Below, piece by piece: positions 46,505 through 55,020 of a DNA stretch of 64,000 nucleotides. The DNA lies in the NCBI GenBank assembly GCA_947493195.1, contig CANLQG010000002.1:310001-374000 (forward strand), read 5' to 3'. Both the position numbers and the translations under genes were made by a program. Each line of letters opens with the position of its first letter. Within the stretch, counting starts at the first letter, position 1. Under the pieces are notes generated by a model. That model was not told where the DNA came from and ran no database searches. It saw nothing but the letters and a program-made list of their open reading frames with translations. The stretch is from an uncultured Sphingomonadaceae bacterium (GTDB lineage Bacteria; Pseudomonadota; Alphaproteobacteria; Sphingomonadales; Sphingomonadaceae).

Positions 46505-48042
46505 GCCCGCTGCTCGATGCGATCCTCGACCTGGGGCCGCAACTGGCGGAACACGTTCTGCTGTGCGCCGCCGCCGTGGCGCTGGGGATTGCGGTGGCGC
46601 TGCCGCTGGCCGTCTGGGCCAGCCGCTCTCCCCCCGTCGCGCGCGTTGCGCTGGGTTTTGCCAGCCTCGTGCAGACCATTCCCGCGCTCGCGCTGCTGGC
46701 GCTGTTCTTTCCCATCCTGCTCGCCGCGCGCAGCGTGTTCGGGGAGGACCTGCCCACGCTGGGTTTCCTGCCCGCCTGGCTGGCTCTGGCGCTCTATGCC
46801 CTGCTGCCGATCCTGAGGAACGCCGTCACCGCGCTCGCCAATCTGGATGATGAACTGATCGAGGCGGCGGACGGTCTGGGCATGTCCGGCTGGCAAAAGC
46901 TGCGACTGGTGCAGGCGCCGCTCGCCGCGCCATACGTGATGGCGGGCATCCGCACCGCCAGCGTCTGGACCATTGGCGCGGCGACGCTCGCCACCACCAT
47001 CGGCCAGCGCAGCCTTGGCGATCCGATCTTTGCGGGTTTGCAGACGCAGAACTGGGTACTGGTGCTGGCCGGATGCTTCGCCAGCGCAGGGCTGGCGCTG
47101 GTGGCAGACGGACTGTTCGGCCTGGTGGAGCGCGGCTTTGCCAAACGTCGCCCGGCGCTCGTCATTGCGGGCGCGCTGCTGGCGCTGGCTGGTATTGTTG
47201 GCGCGGCCATTTCGCTGGTCGACTGGCGCGGTGAAACCCGCGAGACGGTGGTGATAGGGGCCAAGAGTTTTTCCGAGCAATACATCCTGGGGCGCGCCAT
47301 CGGCACCCTGCTGGAGGATGCAGGCTACGCCGTCGAATACCGCGAAGGGCTCGGCTCCGCCGTGGTTCACAACGCCCTCGCCAGCGGCGCGATCGACGTG
47401 TCGGTGGACTATACCGGCACTTTGTGGACCAACGAACTGGGCCGGTCGGACAATCCGGGCCGCGCGGCGATGTACGAGGAAATCGTGCGCTGGGAGCAGG
47501 AGAACACCGGCGTCGCAGTGCTTGGGCGGCTGGGGTTCGAGAACGCCTATGGCTTGGCGGTGACGCGGGAAACATCGGAGCGATACGGGCTGGAAAGCAT
47601 CGCCGACCTTGCCGCCGTCGCCCCGCAATTGACCATCGGCGGCGATCCCGAATGGTTCGAGCGGCCCGAATGGACGTCCGTGCGCGACGCTTACGGCCTG
47701 CGCTTCGGCGAACAGCGCACCTATTCGCCCACCTTCATGTACAACGCCCTGATTTCGGGAGAGGCCGACGTGATCAGCGCCTATACCTCGGACGGACGCA
47801 TCGCGGCGGAGAACCTGATGGTGCTGGCCGACCCGCGCGAGGCGCTGCCGAGCTACGATGCCATCGTGCTGATTTCGCCGCGCCTGGCCGGGGATGAAGC
47901 TCTTGCCGAGGGCCTCCAGCCATTGCTGGGCAGCGTCGACGTGGCGACCATGCGGCAGGCGAACTACGCAGTGGACCGTGAAGACGACAAGTGGCCGCCA
48001 GCACAGGCGGCTGATTGGTTGCTGGAGCAGGTCCGCCCGTAA
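46501..48042 (+). CDS. Fused permease and substrate-binding protein of an osmoprotectant ABC importer
   Basis: The 513-residue protein combines two parts usually encoded separately. Residues 1-240 form the permease, with the EAA-like loop LIEAADGLGMSGWQKLRLVQ near 120-139. Residues 250-513 are an OpuAC/ProX-type binding protein with VIGAKSFSEQYILGR and VDYTGTLWTNEL near 303. Such fusion occurs in some OpuB/OsmF systems. The start is GTG, coupled to the ATPase. The periplasmic domain is tethered by the last membrane helix near 223-240. Confidence 0.92.
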   Translation: MSPLLDAILDLGPQLAEHVLLCAAAVALGIAVALPLAVWASRSPPVARVALGFASLVQTIPALALLALFFPILLAARSVFGEDLPTLGFLPAWLALALYALLPILRNAVTALANLDDELIEAADGLGMSGWQKLRLVQAPLAAPYVMAGIRTASVWTIGAATLATTIGQRSLGDPIFAGLQTQNWVLVLAGCFASAGLALVADGLFGLVERGFAKRRPALVIAGALLALAGIVGAAISLVDWRGETRETVVIGAKSFSEQYILGRAIGTLLEDAGYAVEYREGLGSAVVHNALASGAIDVSVDYTGTLWTNELGRSDNPGRAAMYEEIVRWEQENTGVAVLGRLGFENAYGLAVTRETSERYGLESIADLAAVAPQLTIGGDPEWFERPEWTSVRDAYGLRFGEQRTYSPTFMYNALISGEADVISAYTSDGRIAAENLMVLADPREALPSYDAIVLISPRLAGDEALAEGLQPLLGSVDVATMRQANYAVDREDDKWPPAQAADWLLEQVRP

Positions 48043-48125
48043 CCCACCCCGCTGCGACTAACCTCGCATACTGCTTCGGCAAGTCTCGCTCCCCTTCCGC
48101 TTGCGGGAAGTTTGGGGGTGGGCAA
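48041..48125 (+). repeat. Solo palindromic element A (no DUF559 gene)
   Basis: Bounded by CCCACCCC (48043-48050) and GGGGTGGG (48115-48122), with the shared GCTGCGACTA and AAGTCTCGC core and one imperfect palindrome CTTCCGC-TT-GCGGGAAG. It occupies the gap between the ABC importer stop and the leftward methyltransferase stop, starting at the importer's TAA. It has a single hairpin where the copy at 8331-8454 has two, and it encodes nothing. Confidence 0.82.
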
Positions 48126-48127
48126 TC

Positions 48128-49219
48128 TTATTGCTCTTCGAACCCCGCGCCGTCGGGCCAGTCGGGGCCAGCAAGGCCCATGACCTTGAACAGCTCACCC
48201 ATCTGGTCCGGCTCCACCAGCCGGTCCCGCGCGCGCATCAGGGCGTCGCGGTGCTGCGGGGCGAATTCGGACAGCGCTTCGGCGCGGTCGTTGATGCCCA
48301 GCCGCGTCAGCCATTCGCCTTGCGTTACCGTGCCCAGCACGCGGGCGTCGCGCGAACGGGCGATCTGCTCCATCTGGGCGAAGTCGACATGGGCGGTGAT
48401 ATCGGCATCGCCCGGCGCATCGAACACACCGATCTTCTTGTGGTCCTTCACCGCCTGCAACGTCGATCCGCTGCGGCCGTGTGTATATCCATAGTCGATG
48501 AACAGCGCGGCACCGCCCTGGCCCGCAAGCCGTCCCGCCACTTCGAACATCACCGTGGCACTGGCGGGGGAGGTTTCGATGACGGTGCCCGGCGGATCGT
48601 CGCGGCGCGCTTCCGGCACGGCGGAATCCATCGGCTGGCGACCCGGCATCTCCACGAACTTGTTCAGCCCGTCCACGCCCACCGTGATTTCGCGCCAGCC
48701 CTCCACCGTCTTCACCAGCTGGCGCACCGGCAGCGCGTCGAGGAATTCGTTGGCGACCAGCAGGATCGGCCCTTCCATGGGCACGGTGGAAAGGTCGCGG
48801 TGCTGGATGGCCTCGGGCACGCTGGCCAGTTGCACGTCGCGCATCCGGCGCGAGGTTTCGACAAGGTGCATCCTGGGGACAAGGCCATAGCGCTTCATCG
48901 CGCGGCTCGCATCGCGCGCCAGCGTGCCCCGGCCCGGCCCCAGCTCCACGTAATGGACAGGTTCGGTGCGCCCGCCCCTGATCCACATGTCCGCCAGCCA
49001 CAGGCCGATCAGTTCGCCGAACATCTGGCTGATCTCGGGCGCGGTGATGAAGTCCCCACCCGTGCTCCCGCCTTCCCCTATCACGCGCTTGTCGTTGTAA
49101 TAGCGCATGTTCGATTCGCCCATGAAATGCATGAGGCTGATCGGACCGGTCGCGGCAATCAGGCGGCGGAAAGTATCGCCAAGGTCGCGTCTGGCATCTT
49201 CGTCGCGCAGGTCGCTCAA
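48128..49219 (-). CDS. MidA/NDUFAF7-type SAM-dependent methyltransferase
   Basis: The 363-residue protein matches the DUF185/MidA family, with ISLMHFMGESNMRYYNDK near 22-39 and YVELGPGRGTLARDASRAM near 84 as the SAM-binding segment, ILLVANEFLDALPVRQLV near 137 and ALFIDYGY near 231. In mitochondria NDUFAF7 methylates an arginine of complex I during assembly; a related role in bacteria is plausible but unproven. The start is TTG, giving TTGA overlap with the lgt stop, with GGAGG just upstream. Confidence 0.9.
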   Translation of the reverse strand: MSDLRDEDARRDLGDTFRRLIAATGPISLMHFMGESNMRYYNDKRVIGEGGSTGGDFITAPEISQMFGELIGLWLADMWIRGGRTEPVHYVELGPGRGTLARDASRAMKRYGLVPRMHLVETSRRMRDVQLASVPEAIQHRDLSTVPMEGPILLVANEFLDALPVRQLVKTVEGWREITVGVDGLNKFVEMPGRQPMDSAVPEARRDDPPGTVIETSPASATVMFEVAGRLAGQGGAALFIDYGYTHGRSGSTLQAVKDHKKIGVFDAPGDADITAHVDFAQMEQIARSRDARVLGTVTQGEWLTRLGINDRAEALSEFAPQHRDALMRARDRLVEPDQMGELFKVMGLAGPDWPDGAGFEEQ

Positions 49220-50139
49220 GTGGCCTCCACTGGCCGCTTGCCCCCGCTCGCCAGCGGGGCGCGGGTGAGTGACCACGCCACCAGCCCCAGGCCCAGCAGG
49301 ATCAGCGGGATGGTAAGCCACTGGCCCATCGAGAGACCCGTCTCGGCGGCGAACTCTGCCAGCTGGGCATCGGGTTCGCGGTAGAATTCCACCACGAAAC
49401 GCGCGATCGCAATTACGGTAGTGAACACGCCCACCAGCAGGGCCGGACGATAGCGCGCGCGGGTGAGCCAGAACAGGCACAGCATCACCACCACGACGAT
49501 CAGACCTTCGCCCAGCGCCTGGTAAAGCTGGCTGGGGTGGCGGGGAATGAAAGTGGACAGGCATTCACCGGCAGCACCGCGGCCCTGGTCGCAGAATGTC
49601 ATCGCCCAGGGCACACCCTCGCCCGCCGGGCGGCCCCACAGTTCCCCGTTGATGAAATTGGCAAGGCGGCCGAACAGCATGCCGAAGCCCACGTTGACCG
49701 CGATATAGTCGGCGACGCGGATGAACGGCAGACCGGCGCGCCAGCTGACGTAGGCGATGGCCGTCACCACGCCCACCAGGCCGCCGTGGAAACTCATGCC
49801 CCCGTCCCACAGCCGCAGCACTTTCCAGCTCACGAAACCGTCGCCGGAAAAGTCCGTCCAGTGGCCCGGTTCGTAGAATGTCACGTAGCCCAGCCGTCCG
49901 CCGATGATGATGCCCAGCGTACAGTAGAAGAACAGATCGTCGACATGCACCTGCGCCATCGGGGCGCCGGGTGCCTTGACCATTTTCGACAGGTGCCAAT
50001 AACCAAGGATGATGCCCGCAAGATAGGCGAGCGAATAGTACTTCAGCTCGAAGAAGCCGAGATCGATGCCGGTGCGCAGACCCAGGTCGCTCCATCGCAG
50101 GACTTCGCCGCCCGTTGCTGCCAGAACATCTAGAATCAC
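49216..50139 (-). CDS. lgt: Prolipoprotein diacylglyceryl transferase
   Basis: Lgt attaches diacylglycerol to the lipobox cysteine of prolipoproteins at the inner membrane, the first maturation step for the several lipoproteins in this window. The 307-residue protein has seven helices, LGYVTFYEPGHW near 97-108, DGGMSFHGGLVG near 128-139 and GRLANFINGELWGRP near 173-187 with the essential Arg and Glu. The start is GTG after GAGAGG. It is coupled to the methyltransferase gene and divergent from glnD. Confidence 0.95.
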   Translation of the reverse strand: MILDVLAATGGEVLRWSDLGLRTGIDLGFFELKYYSLAYLAGIILGYWHLSKMVKAPGAPMAQVHVDDLFFYCTLGIIIGGRLGYVTFYEPGHWTDFSGDGFVSWKVLRLWDGGMSFHGGLVGVVTAIAYVSWRAGLPFIRVADYIAVNVGFGMLFGRLANFINGELWGRPAGEGVPWAMTFCDQGRGAAGECLSTFIPRHPSQLYQALGEGLIVVVVMLCLFWLTRARYRPALLVGVFTTVIAIARFVVEFYREPDAQLAEFAAETGLSMGQWLTIPLILLGLGLVAWSLTRAPLASGGKRPVEAT

Positions 50140-50305
50140 GCTGCGCCTCTCGGGATGGGGGAGACGCGGCGCGCCTCCTTGCAATGGCTGCGCTTTGGCA
50201 CAGGGCGCGCGCGCATGAAACCCCCTCCCGCATGTGGCCCCTAACTGGCCCCGCATCGGGAATGCCCCTTTGCAAAGGCCTGCCCCCGCGCCTATCTCCG
50301 CCAGC

Positions 50306-53065
50306 GTGAGCCTTCCCGCTATTCCCAGACAGCGCGCCATCCTCGACCGGCGCAAGCTCGTCGCCGCAATCGACGATATCGTCGCCGAGAAAGGCGCAGC
50401 CAACGGGCGGCAGGCAATTGTCGAGCAGCTGCGCACGGCGCTGGACGCCGGACGCGCTGAGCTGGAACGGCGGCTGGTGGAAAAGCCGGGCTCCGGCCAC
50501 GAGAGCGCGCACAGCCACGCCTTCCTGATCGATCAGCTTATCCGCATCGTACACGATCACGTGATCGAGCATGTCTATCCCGTCGCCAACCGCAGCAAGG
50601 GGGAGCGGCTGGCGCTGATCGCGGTGGGCGGTTACGGGCGCGGCGAGATGTCGCCGCATTCGGATGTCGACATCGCCTTCGTCACGCCGGACAAGCCCAC
50701 GTCGTGGTGCGAACAGGTGATCGAGGCGATCCTCTACTACCTGTGGGACCTCAGCCTGACGGTGGGCCATTCCAGCCGCTCCCTGAACGAGGTGACGCGC
50801 ATGGCGCGCGAGGATATCACCATTCGCACCGCGCTGCTGGAAGGGCGTTTCCTGTGGGGTGACCAGGAGGTTTACGAGGCCGCCAGCACACGCTTCTGGG
50901 CCGAGGTCGTGCCCGGCACCGAAAGCCGCTTCGTGTCCGAGAAACTGGCCGAACGCGATGCCCGGCACAAGCGCATGGGCGACAGCCGCTATGTGGTCGA
51001 GCCGAACGTGAAGGATGGCAAGGGCGGCCTGCGCGACCTGCAGACGCTGTACTGGATCGGCAAGTACACCCACCGTGTGAAAAGCGCGCGCGAACTGGTG
51101 GACAAGGGGCTGTTCACGCAGAAGGAATACCGCAGTTTCCGCCGTGCCGAGGGTTTCCTGCTGGCGGTGCGCGCACACCTGCACACGCTGGCCAAGCGCG
51201 GGGAGGACCGGCTGACCTTCGACCTTCAACGCGAGGTCGCGGCGCGCATGAATTACGCCGACCGGCCTGGCAAGAGCGCGGTCGAGCGGTTCATGCAGTT
51301 CTATTTCCTGCAGGTGAAGCACGTCGGCCACCTGACCGGCGTTTTCCTCTCCCACATCGAGGAAGAGACGCAGGAGCGCAGCCGCATCAGCGAGTTTTTC
51401 TCCGCGCTGAAACCGGCAAAGTCGGTGGAGGGCTACCCGGTCCAGGCGGACAAGATCGCCGCGCCTTCGGATGACTGGTTCCAGGAAGACCCAGTCCGCC
51501 TGCTCGAGATTTTCACGATTGCCGAGCGGGAAGGGCTGGAAGTCCATCCCGCCACGATCCGCATTGCCCGGCGCGATTCCGGCCTGATCGATGCCAAGGT
51601 GCGCAAGGATCCGCGCGCCAACGAACTTTTCCTCGACCTGCTGAGCGGCAGGCGCGATCCCGAAACCGTGCTGCGCTGGCTGAACGAGGCGGGCGTCTTC
51701 GGCCGCTTCGTGCCCGATTTCGGCAAGGTCAACGCGCAGATGCAGTTCGACATGTACCACCACTACACGGTGGACGAGCACACGATCCGCGCCATCGGCC
51801 TGCTGAGCGAGATCGAGCGCGGCAATCTGGCCGAGGACCATCCGCTTGCCAGCGAGATGCTGCCGCTGATCCAGAACCGCCGCGCGCTCTACGTTTCCGT
51901 CCTGCTGCACGATATCGCCAAGGGCCGGGGCGGCGATCATTCGGTGCTGGGTGCGGAAGTGGCGCGCAAGGTCTGCCCCAGGCTGGGGCTGGACGAGGCG
52001 GAGACTGAACTGGTCGCCTGGCTGGTGCGCTATCACTTGCTGATGAGCGCCACGGCCTTCAAGCGCGACCTGTCCGACCCCAAGACCATCACCGATTTCA
52101 TCGCCGAGGTGCAGAACCTGGAGCGGCTAAGGCTGCTGACGGTGCTGACCATCGTCGATATCCGCGCCGTCGGCCCCGGCGTCTGGAACAGCTGGAAGCG
52201 CCAGCTGATCGGCGATCTCTACGAAAATTCGGTGGAGCGGCTGCGGCTTGGCCACAAGGCCCACGGGCGCGAACAGCGCGTTGCCGCCAAGAAAGAAGTC
52301 GTGGCGGAAATGCTGGGCGAGCAGGGGCACCTTGTCCAGTCGCTGGATGACCGCTTCGACGATGCCTACTGGATTGCCGAGCCCGAAGACGTGATCGCCA
52401 TCAACCTGCCGCACTATGAGGCGGCGCGGCAGGCCGGGCACGCCCTGTCGATCCACGCCCAGTTCTACGAGGCGCTGGGCGCCACGCTGGTGACGGTGAT
52501 CGGCGAGGACCATCCCGGCCTGTTCTTCCGCATCGCGGGCGCGATTCACCTGGCGGGCGGTAACATCATCGATGCGCGCATCCACACCAACAGGGTTGGC
52601 AAGGCGGTGGACAATTTCCTCGTGCTCGATCCGCTGGGCAAGCCGTTCAGCGAGGATCAGCAGCTTGCGCGCCTGAAAAAGAGCATCGAGGATGCCCTGG
52701 CGAACAAGATCGACATGGTGCCGCGCCTCGCCAAGCGGCCGCTGAAGCAGACGCGGGCCGAGGCCTTCCACGTCGCCCCGCAGGTGCTGTTCGATAACGA
52801 CGCCTCGAACCGCTACACCGTGATCGAGGTGAACGCGACCGACCGCCCGGCACTGCTGAACCGCCTGACACGGGCGATGTTCGAGGCCAGCCTGATCATC
52901 AACTCGGCGCACATCACCCAGTATGGCGAGCGCGCGGTGGACACTTTCTACGTCACCGACCTTCTGGGCGGGAAGATCGTGGCGCAGGAACGCCTCGACA
53001 AGGTCAAGCGGGCGCTGCTCGATGCGATCGCGGCCGGAGAACCCGAAAACGCCGAGGCGGCCTGA
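50306..53065 (+). CDS. glnD: Bifunctional PII uridylyltransferase / uridylyl-removing enzyme
   Basis: GlnD senses glutamine and adds or removes UMP on PII. From the GTG opening MSLPAIPRQRAIL the protein has 919 residues, normal for the family. Domains are the nucleotidyltransferase (VGGYGRGEMSPHSDVDIAF near 106-124), the HD domain (LHDIAKGRGGDHSV near 531) and two C-terminal ACT domains (DHPGLFFRIAGAI near 735 and DRPALLNRLTRAM near 847). A start further upstream is possible but no ribosome site is clear at either. Confidence 0.94.
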   Translation: MSLPAIPRQRAILDRRKLVAAIDDIVAEKGAANGRQAIVEQLRTALDAGRAELERRLVEKPGSGHESAHSHAFLIDQLIRIVHDHVIEHVYPVANRSKGERLALIAVGGYGRGEMSPHSDVDIAFVTPDKPTSWCEQVIEAILYYLWDLSLTVGHSSRSLNEVTRMAREDITIRTALLEGRFLWGDQEVYEAASTRFWAEVVPGTESRFVSEKLAERDARHKRMGDSRYVVEPNVKDGKGGLRDLQTLYWIGKYTHRVKSARELVDKGLFTQKEYRSFRRAEGFLLAVRAHLHTLAKRGEDRLTFDLQREVAARMNYADRPGKSAVERFMQFYFLQVKHVGHLTGVFLSHIEEETQERSRISEFFSALKPAKSVEGYPVQADKIAAPSDDWFQEDPVRLLEIFTIAEREGLEVHPATIRIARRDSGLIDAKVRKDPRANELFLDLLSGRRDPETVLRWLNEAGVFGRFVPDFGKVNAQMQFDMYHHYTVDEHTIRAIGLLSEIERGNLAEDHPLASEMLPLIQNRRALYVSVLLHDIAKGRGGDHSVLGAEVARKVCPRLGLDEAETELVAWLVRYHLLMSATAFKRDLSDPKTITDFIAEVQNLERLRLLTVLTIVDIRAVGPGVWNSWKRQLIGDLYENSVERLRLGHKAHGREQRVAAKKEVVAEMLGEQGHLVQSLDDRFDDAYWIAEPEDVIAINLPHYEAARQAGHALSIHAQFYEALGATLVTVIGEDHPGLFFRIAGAIHLAGGNIIDARIHTNRVGKAVDNFLVLDPLGKPFSEDQQLARLKKSIEDALANKIDMVPRLAKRPLKQTRAEAFHVAPQVLFDNDASNRYTVIEVNATDRPALLNRLTRAMFEASLIINSAHITQYGERAVDTFYVTDLLGGKIVAQERLDKVKRALLDAIAAGEPENAEAA

Positions 53066-53068
53066 CGG

Positions 53069-53539
53069 TCAGCGCACGCGCGCGACCCGCAGGTATCCGC
53101 TGCGACCCTCGAAACGCATTTCGTAGGCGCCGCTCCAGTGACGCGAGATGCTGGCGACCCAGCCGTCGCGCACGCGGTTGCGCAGGGTGGAGCCGCTGAC
53201 TTCGCGCCAGAGCTGGCCGTTATCGAGCAGCAGCACCTGCGAACGGCCCGAACCCTGCAGGACTTCCGCCACTGTGGCGGTAAGGGCTGCATCATCCTGC
53301 GCGCGTTCCAGCGCAGCATCTTCCTCGCGGAAACCGAAAACCTCCTCGCGCTCGCGCTCTTCCACTATCTCGCGCTCGGCGATCACCACTTTCTGTCGGG
53401 CATAGGTGCTGTCGAAACAGGCGAGCCGCGCATTGTCATCGGTCATGGACGCGCAGGCCGCGTAAGGATCGTCGTCCTGCGCGATGGCGGGAGTGGCAAA
53501 CAGCAGGGCCGGAAGGATGCAGGCAATCGAACGGATCAT
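53069..53539 (-). CDS. Secreted protein with N-terminal Cys pair, hypothetical
   Basis: The 156-residue protein has a signal peptide (MIRSIACILPALLFATPAIA, then QDDD). The mature part begins with DDDPYAACASMTDDNARLAC-type spacing, a motif seen in many small periplasmic proteins, continues with a charged helix, and ends in a beta-rich segment (TVAEVLQGSGRSQVLLLDN, then SAYEMRF-like). No function is known. Convergent with glnD, four bases apart. Confidence 0.75.
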   Translation of the reverse strand: MIRSIACILPALLFATPAIAQDDDPYAACASMTDDNARLACFDSTYARQKVVIAEREIVEEREREEVFGFREEDAALERAQDDAALTATVAEVLQGSGRSQVLLLDNGQLWREVSGSTLRNRVRDGWVASISRHWSGAYEMRFEGRSGYLRVARVR

Positions 53540-53626
53540 GGTGTGGTCTCTGGAAAAGGTGGTGCTGGTCGCCTTCTCCATCCTAACCGTGGCAAAGGTC
53601 AACCGGCTTGCTGGTTAATGCCGCAA

Positions 53627-54292
53627 TCAGGCCCTGTCGCCGAACAGCGCGGTGCCCACCCGCACGTGGGTAGCGCCCAGCATGATCGCGGTGGAAAAAT
53701 CGCCGCTCATCCCCATGGACCGGCCTTCCAGCCCGTGATCGTCGGCGATCTTCGCCATCAGTGCAAAGTAAGGGGCCGGCTCGATGCCGAACGGGGGAAC
53801 GCACATCAGGCCCGCCAGCGGGATATCCGCCTCGCGCGCCTGATCCAGCAGGGCGGGCAGTTCGGCGATGGCGCAGCCGCCCTTCTGCTCCTCCTGGCCA
53901 ATGTCGACCTGCACGAAGCACGGCACCCGCCTGCCGGTGTTGTCGAACGCCTTGCCCAGCGCCTTGACGAGACTGGGCCGGTCGAGCGAATGGATGCAGT
54001 CGAACAGCGCGGCGGCATCCTCGGCCTTGTTCGATTGCAGCTGGCCGACGAGGTGGAGCTGAACATCAGGATAGTCCTCGCGCAGCGCTGGCCACTTGTC
54101 CTGCGCTTCCTGCACGCGGTTCTCCCCGAACACGCGCTGCCCTGCTTCCAGCAGCGGCCGGATCGCGTCGACGGGATGCGTCTTGCTGACCGCGACAAGC
54201 GTCACTTCCTCCGGCTTGCGGCGGGCGATGGTGCAGGTCTTGGCGATTTCGGCCTGCACTTCGTTCAGTCGTTCGGTGGCGCTTTTGGTCAT
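53627..54292 (-). CDS. yggS: YggS-type pyridoxal-phosphate homeostasis protein
   Basis: This 221-residue PLP-binding TIM-barrel protein has the PLP lysine in LVAVSKTHP near 33-41, FGENRVQEAQDKW near 55, LHLVGQLQSNKA near 80, VDIGQEEQKGG near 129, and the C-terminal SMGMSGDFSTAIMLGATHVRVG that binds the phosphate. YggS buffers PLP in the cytoplasm. It is divergent from the ThiE-like gene with 20 bases between starts. Confidence 0.95.
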   Translation of the reverse strand: MTKSATERLNEVQAEIAKTCTIARRKPEEVTLVAVSKTHPVDAIRPLLEAGQRVFGENRVQEAQDKWPALREDYPDVQLHLVGQLQSNKAEDAAALFDCIHSLDRPSLVKALGKAFDNTGRRVPCFVQVDIGQEEQKGGCAIAELPALLDQAREADIPLAGLMCVPPFGIEPAPYFALMAKIADDHGLEGRSMGMSGDFSTAIMLGATHVRVGTALFGDRA

Positions 54293-54312
54293 GGGCGCGC
54301 TATAGCGCGCCC

Positions 54313-54918
54313 ATGAATGGTTTCCAGTCCCTGCCGAACCTGTGGCTGCTATCGGACGAGCGCAACGACGCCGTGCTGGAGCAACGCCTGGCCGGATTTC
54401 GGGAACCGGCAGGCTTCGTCTATCGCCATTACCACCTTACCCCGGCGGAGCGACTTGCACGTTTCGACACGCTGGCGAAGATTGCCCGGCGCGCAGGGCA
54501 CCTCGTCATCCTGTCGGATTCGACGCTGACGGCGCGCGAATGGGGCGCGGACGGTGTCTATGGCGCGCCGCTGTCGATCTATCCGACGAGGGCCGACATT
54601 ATCGCCGTGGCCACCGTCCACGACATGCGCGAAATGGCGCAGGCCAACCGGATAGGTGCCGACGCGGTGATGCTTTCCCCGGTGTTTCCCACCCGTTCGC
54701 ACCCCGGCGGGAAGGTGTTGGGACCAGCGAGGTTTCGCACATTGGCCAGCCATGCGCGGATGCCCGTCATCGCGCTGGGCGGGGTGACAAGCGGCAGCGC
54801 GCGAAGGCTCGGCTGGCCAAGGTGGGCCGCCATAGACGGCCTAAGCCAGTCGGCCCACAGGGCCGCAAGGGCGAACGCCCGCCCGCAGCGGGCGCGCAGC
54901 GAAGCGGAGCGCATTTAG
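54313..54918 (+). CDS. Thiamine phosphate synthase-like (ThiE/TenI) protein with altered C-terminus
   Basis: The 201-residue protein has the ThiE/TenI barrel, best shown by DAVMLSPVFPTRSHPGGKVL near 117-136 and VIALGGVTSGSARRLGW near 154. The substrate-phosphate motif is poor (GADGVYGAPL instead of the usual HLGQ-type), so it may be a TenI-like or degenerate relative. The final 20 or so residues (HRAARANARPQRARSEAERI) come from a GC-rich palindromic stretch and look like read-through into a repeat. Confidence 0.72.
   Translation: MNGFQSLPNLWLLSDERNDAVLEQRLAGFREPAGFVYRHYHLTPAERLARFDTLAKIARRAGHLVILSDSTLTAREWGADGVYGAPLSIYPTRADIIAVATVHDMREMAQANRIGADAVMLSPVFPTRSHPGGKVLGPARFRTLASHARMPVIALGGVTSGSARRLGWPRWAAIDGLSQSAHRAARANARPQRARSEAERI
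54876..54894. repeat. GC-rich palindrome in the tail of the ThiE-like gene
   Basis: CGCCCGC at 54876-54882 and GCGGGCG at 54888-54894 form an inverted repeat inside a CGCAGCGAAGCGGAGCGC-type GC-rich stretch. It encodes the extended Arg/Ala-rich tail of the ThiE-like protein. The sequence differs from elements A and B but resembles REP-type sequence in style. Confidence 0.5.
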
Positions 54919-55020
54919 CGAGGACGCATCTGCGGAGGCAGGTGCGAAAAACAAACAAATTGACCCCGGAGTCCCTGTATGGGATTCTACAAGCCGGGAC
55001 GCATCGCAAGGGGACCCATC

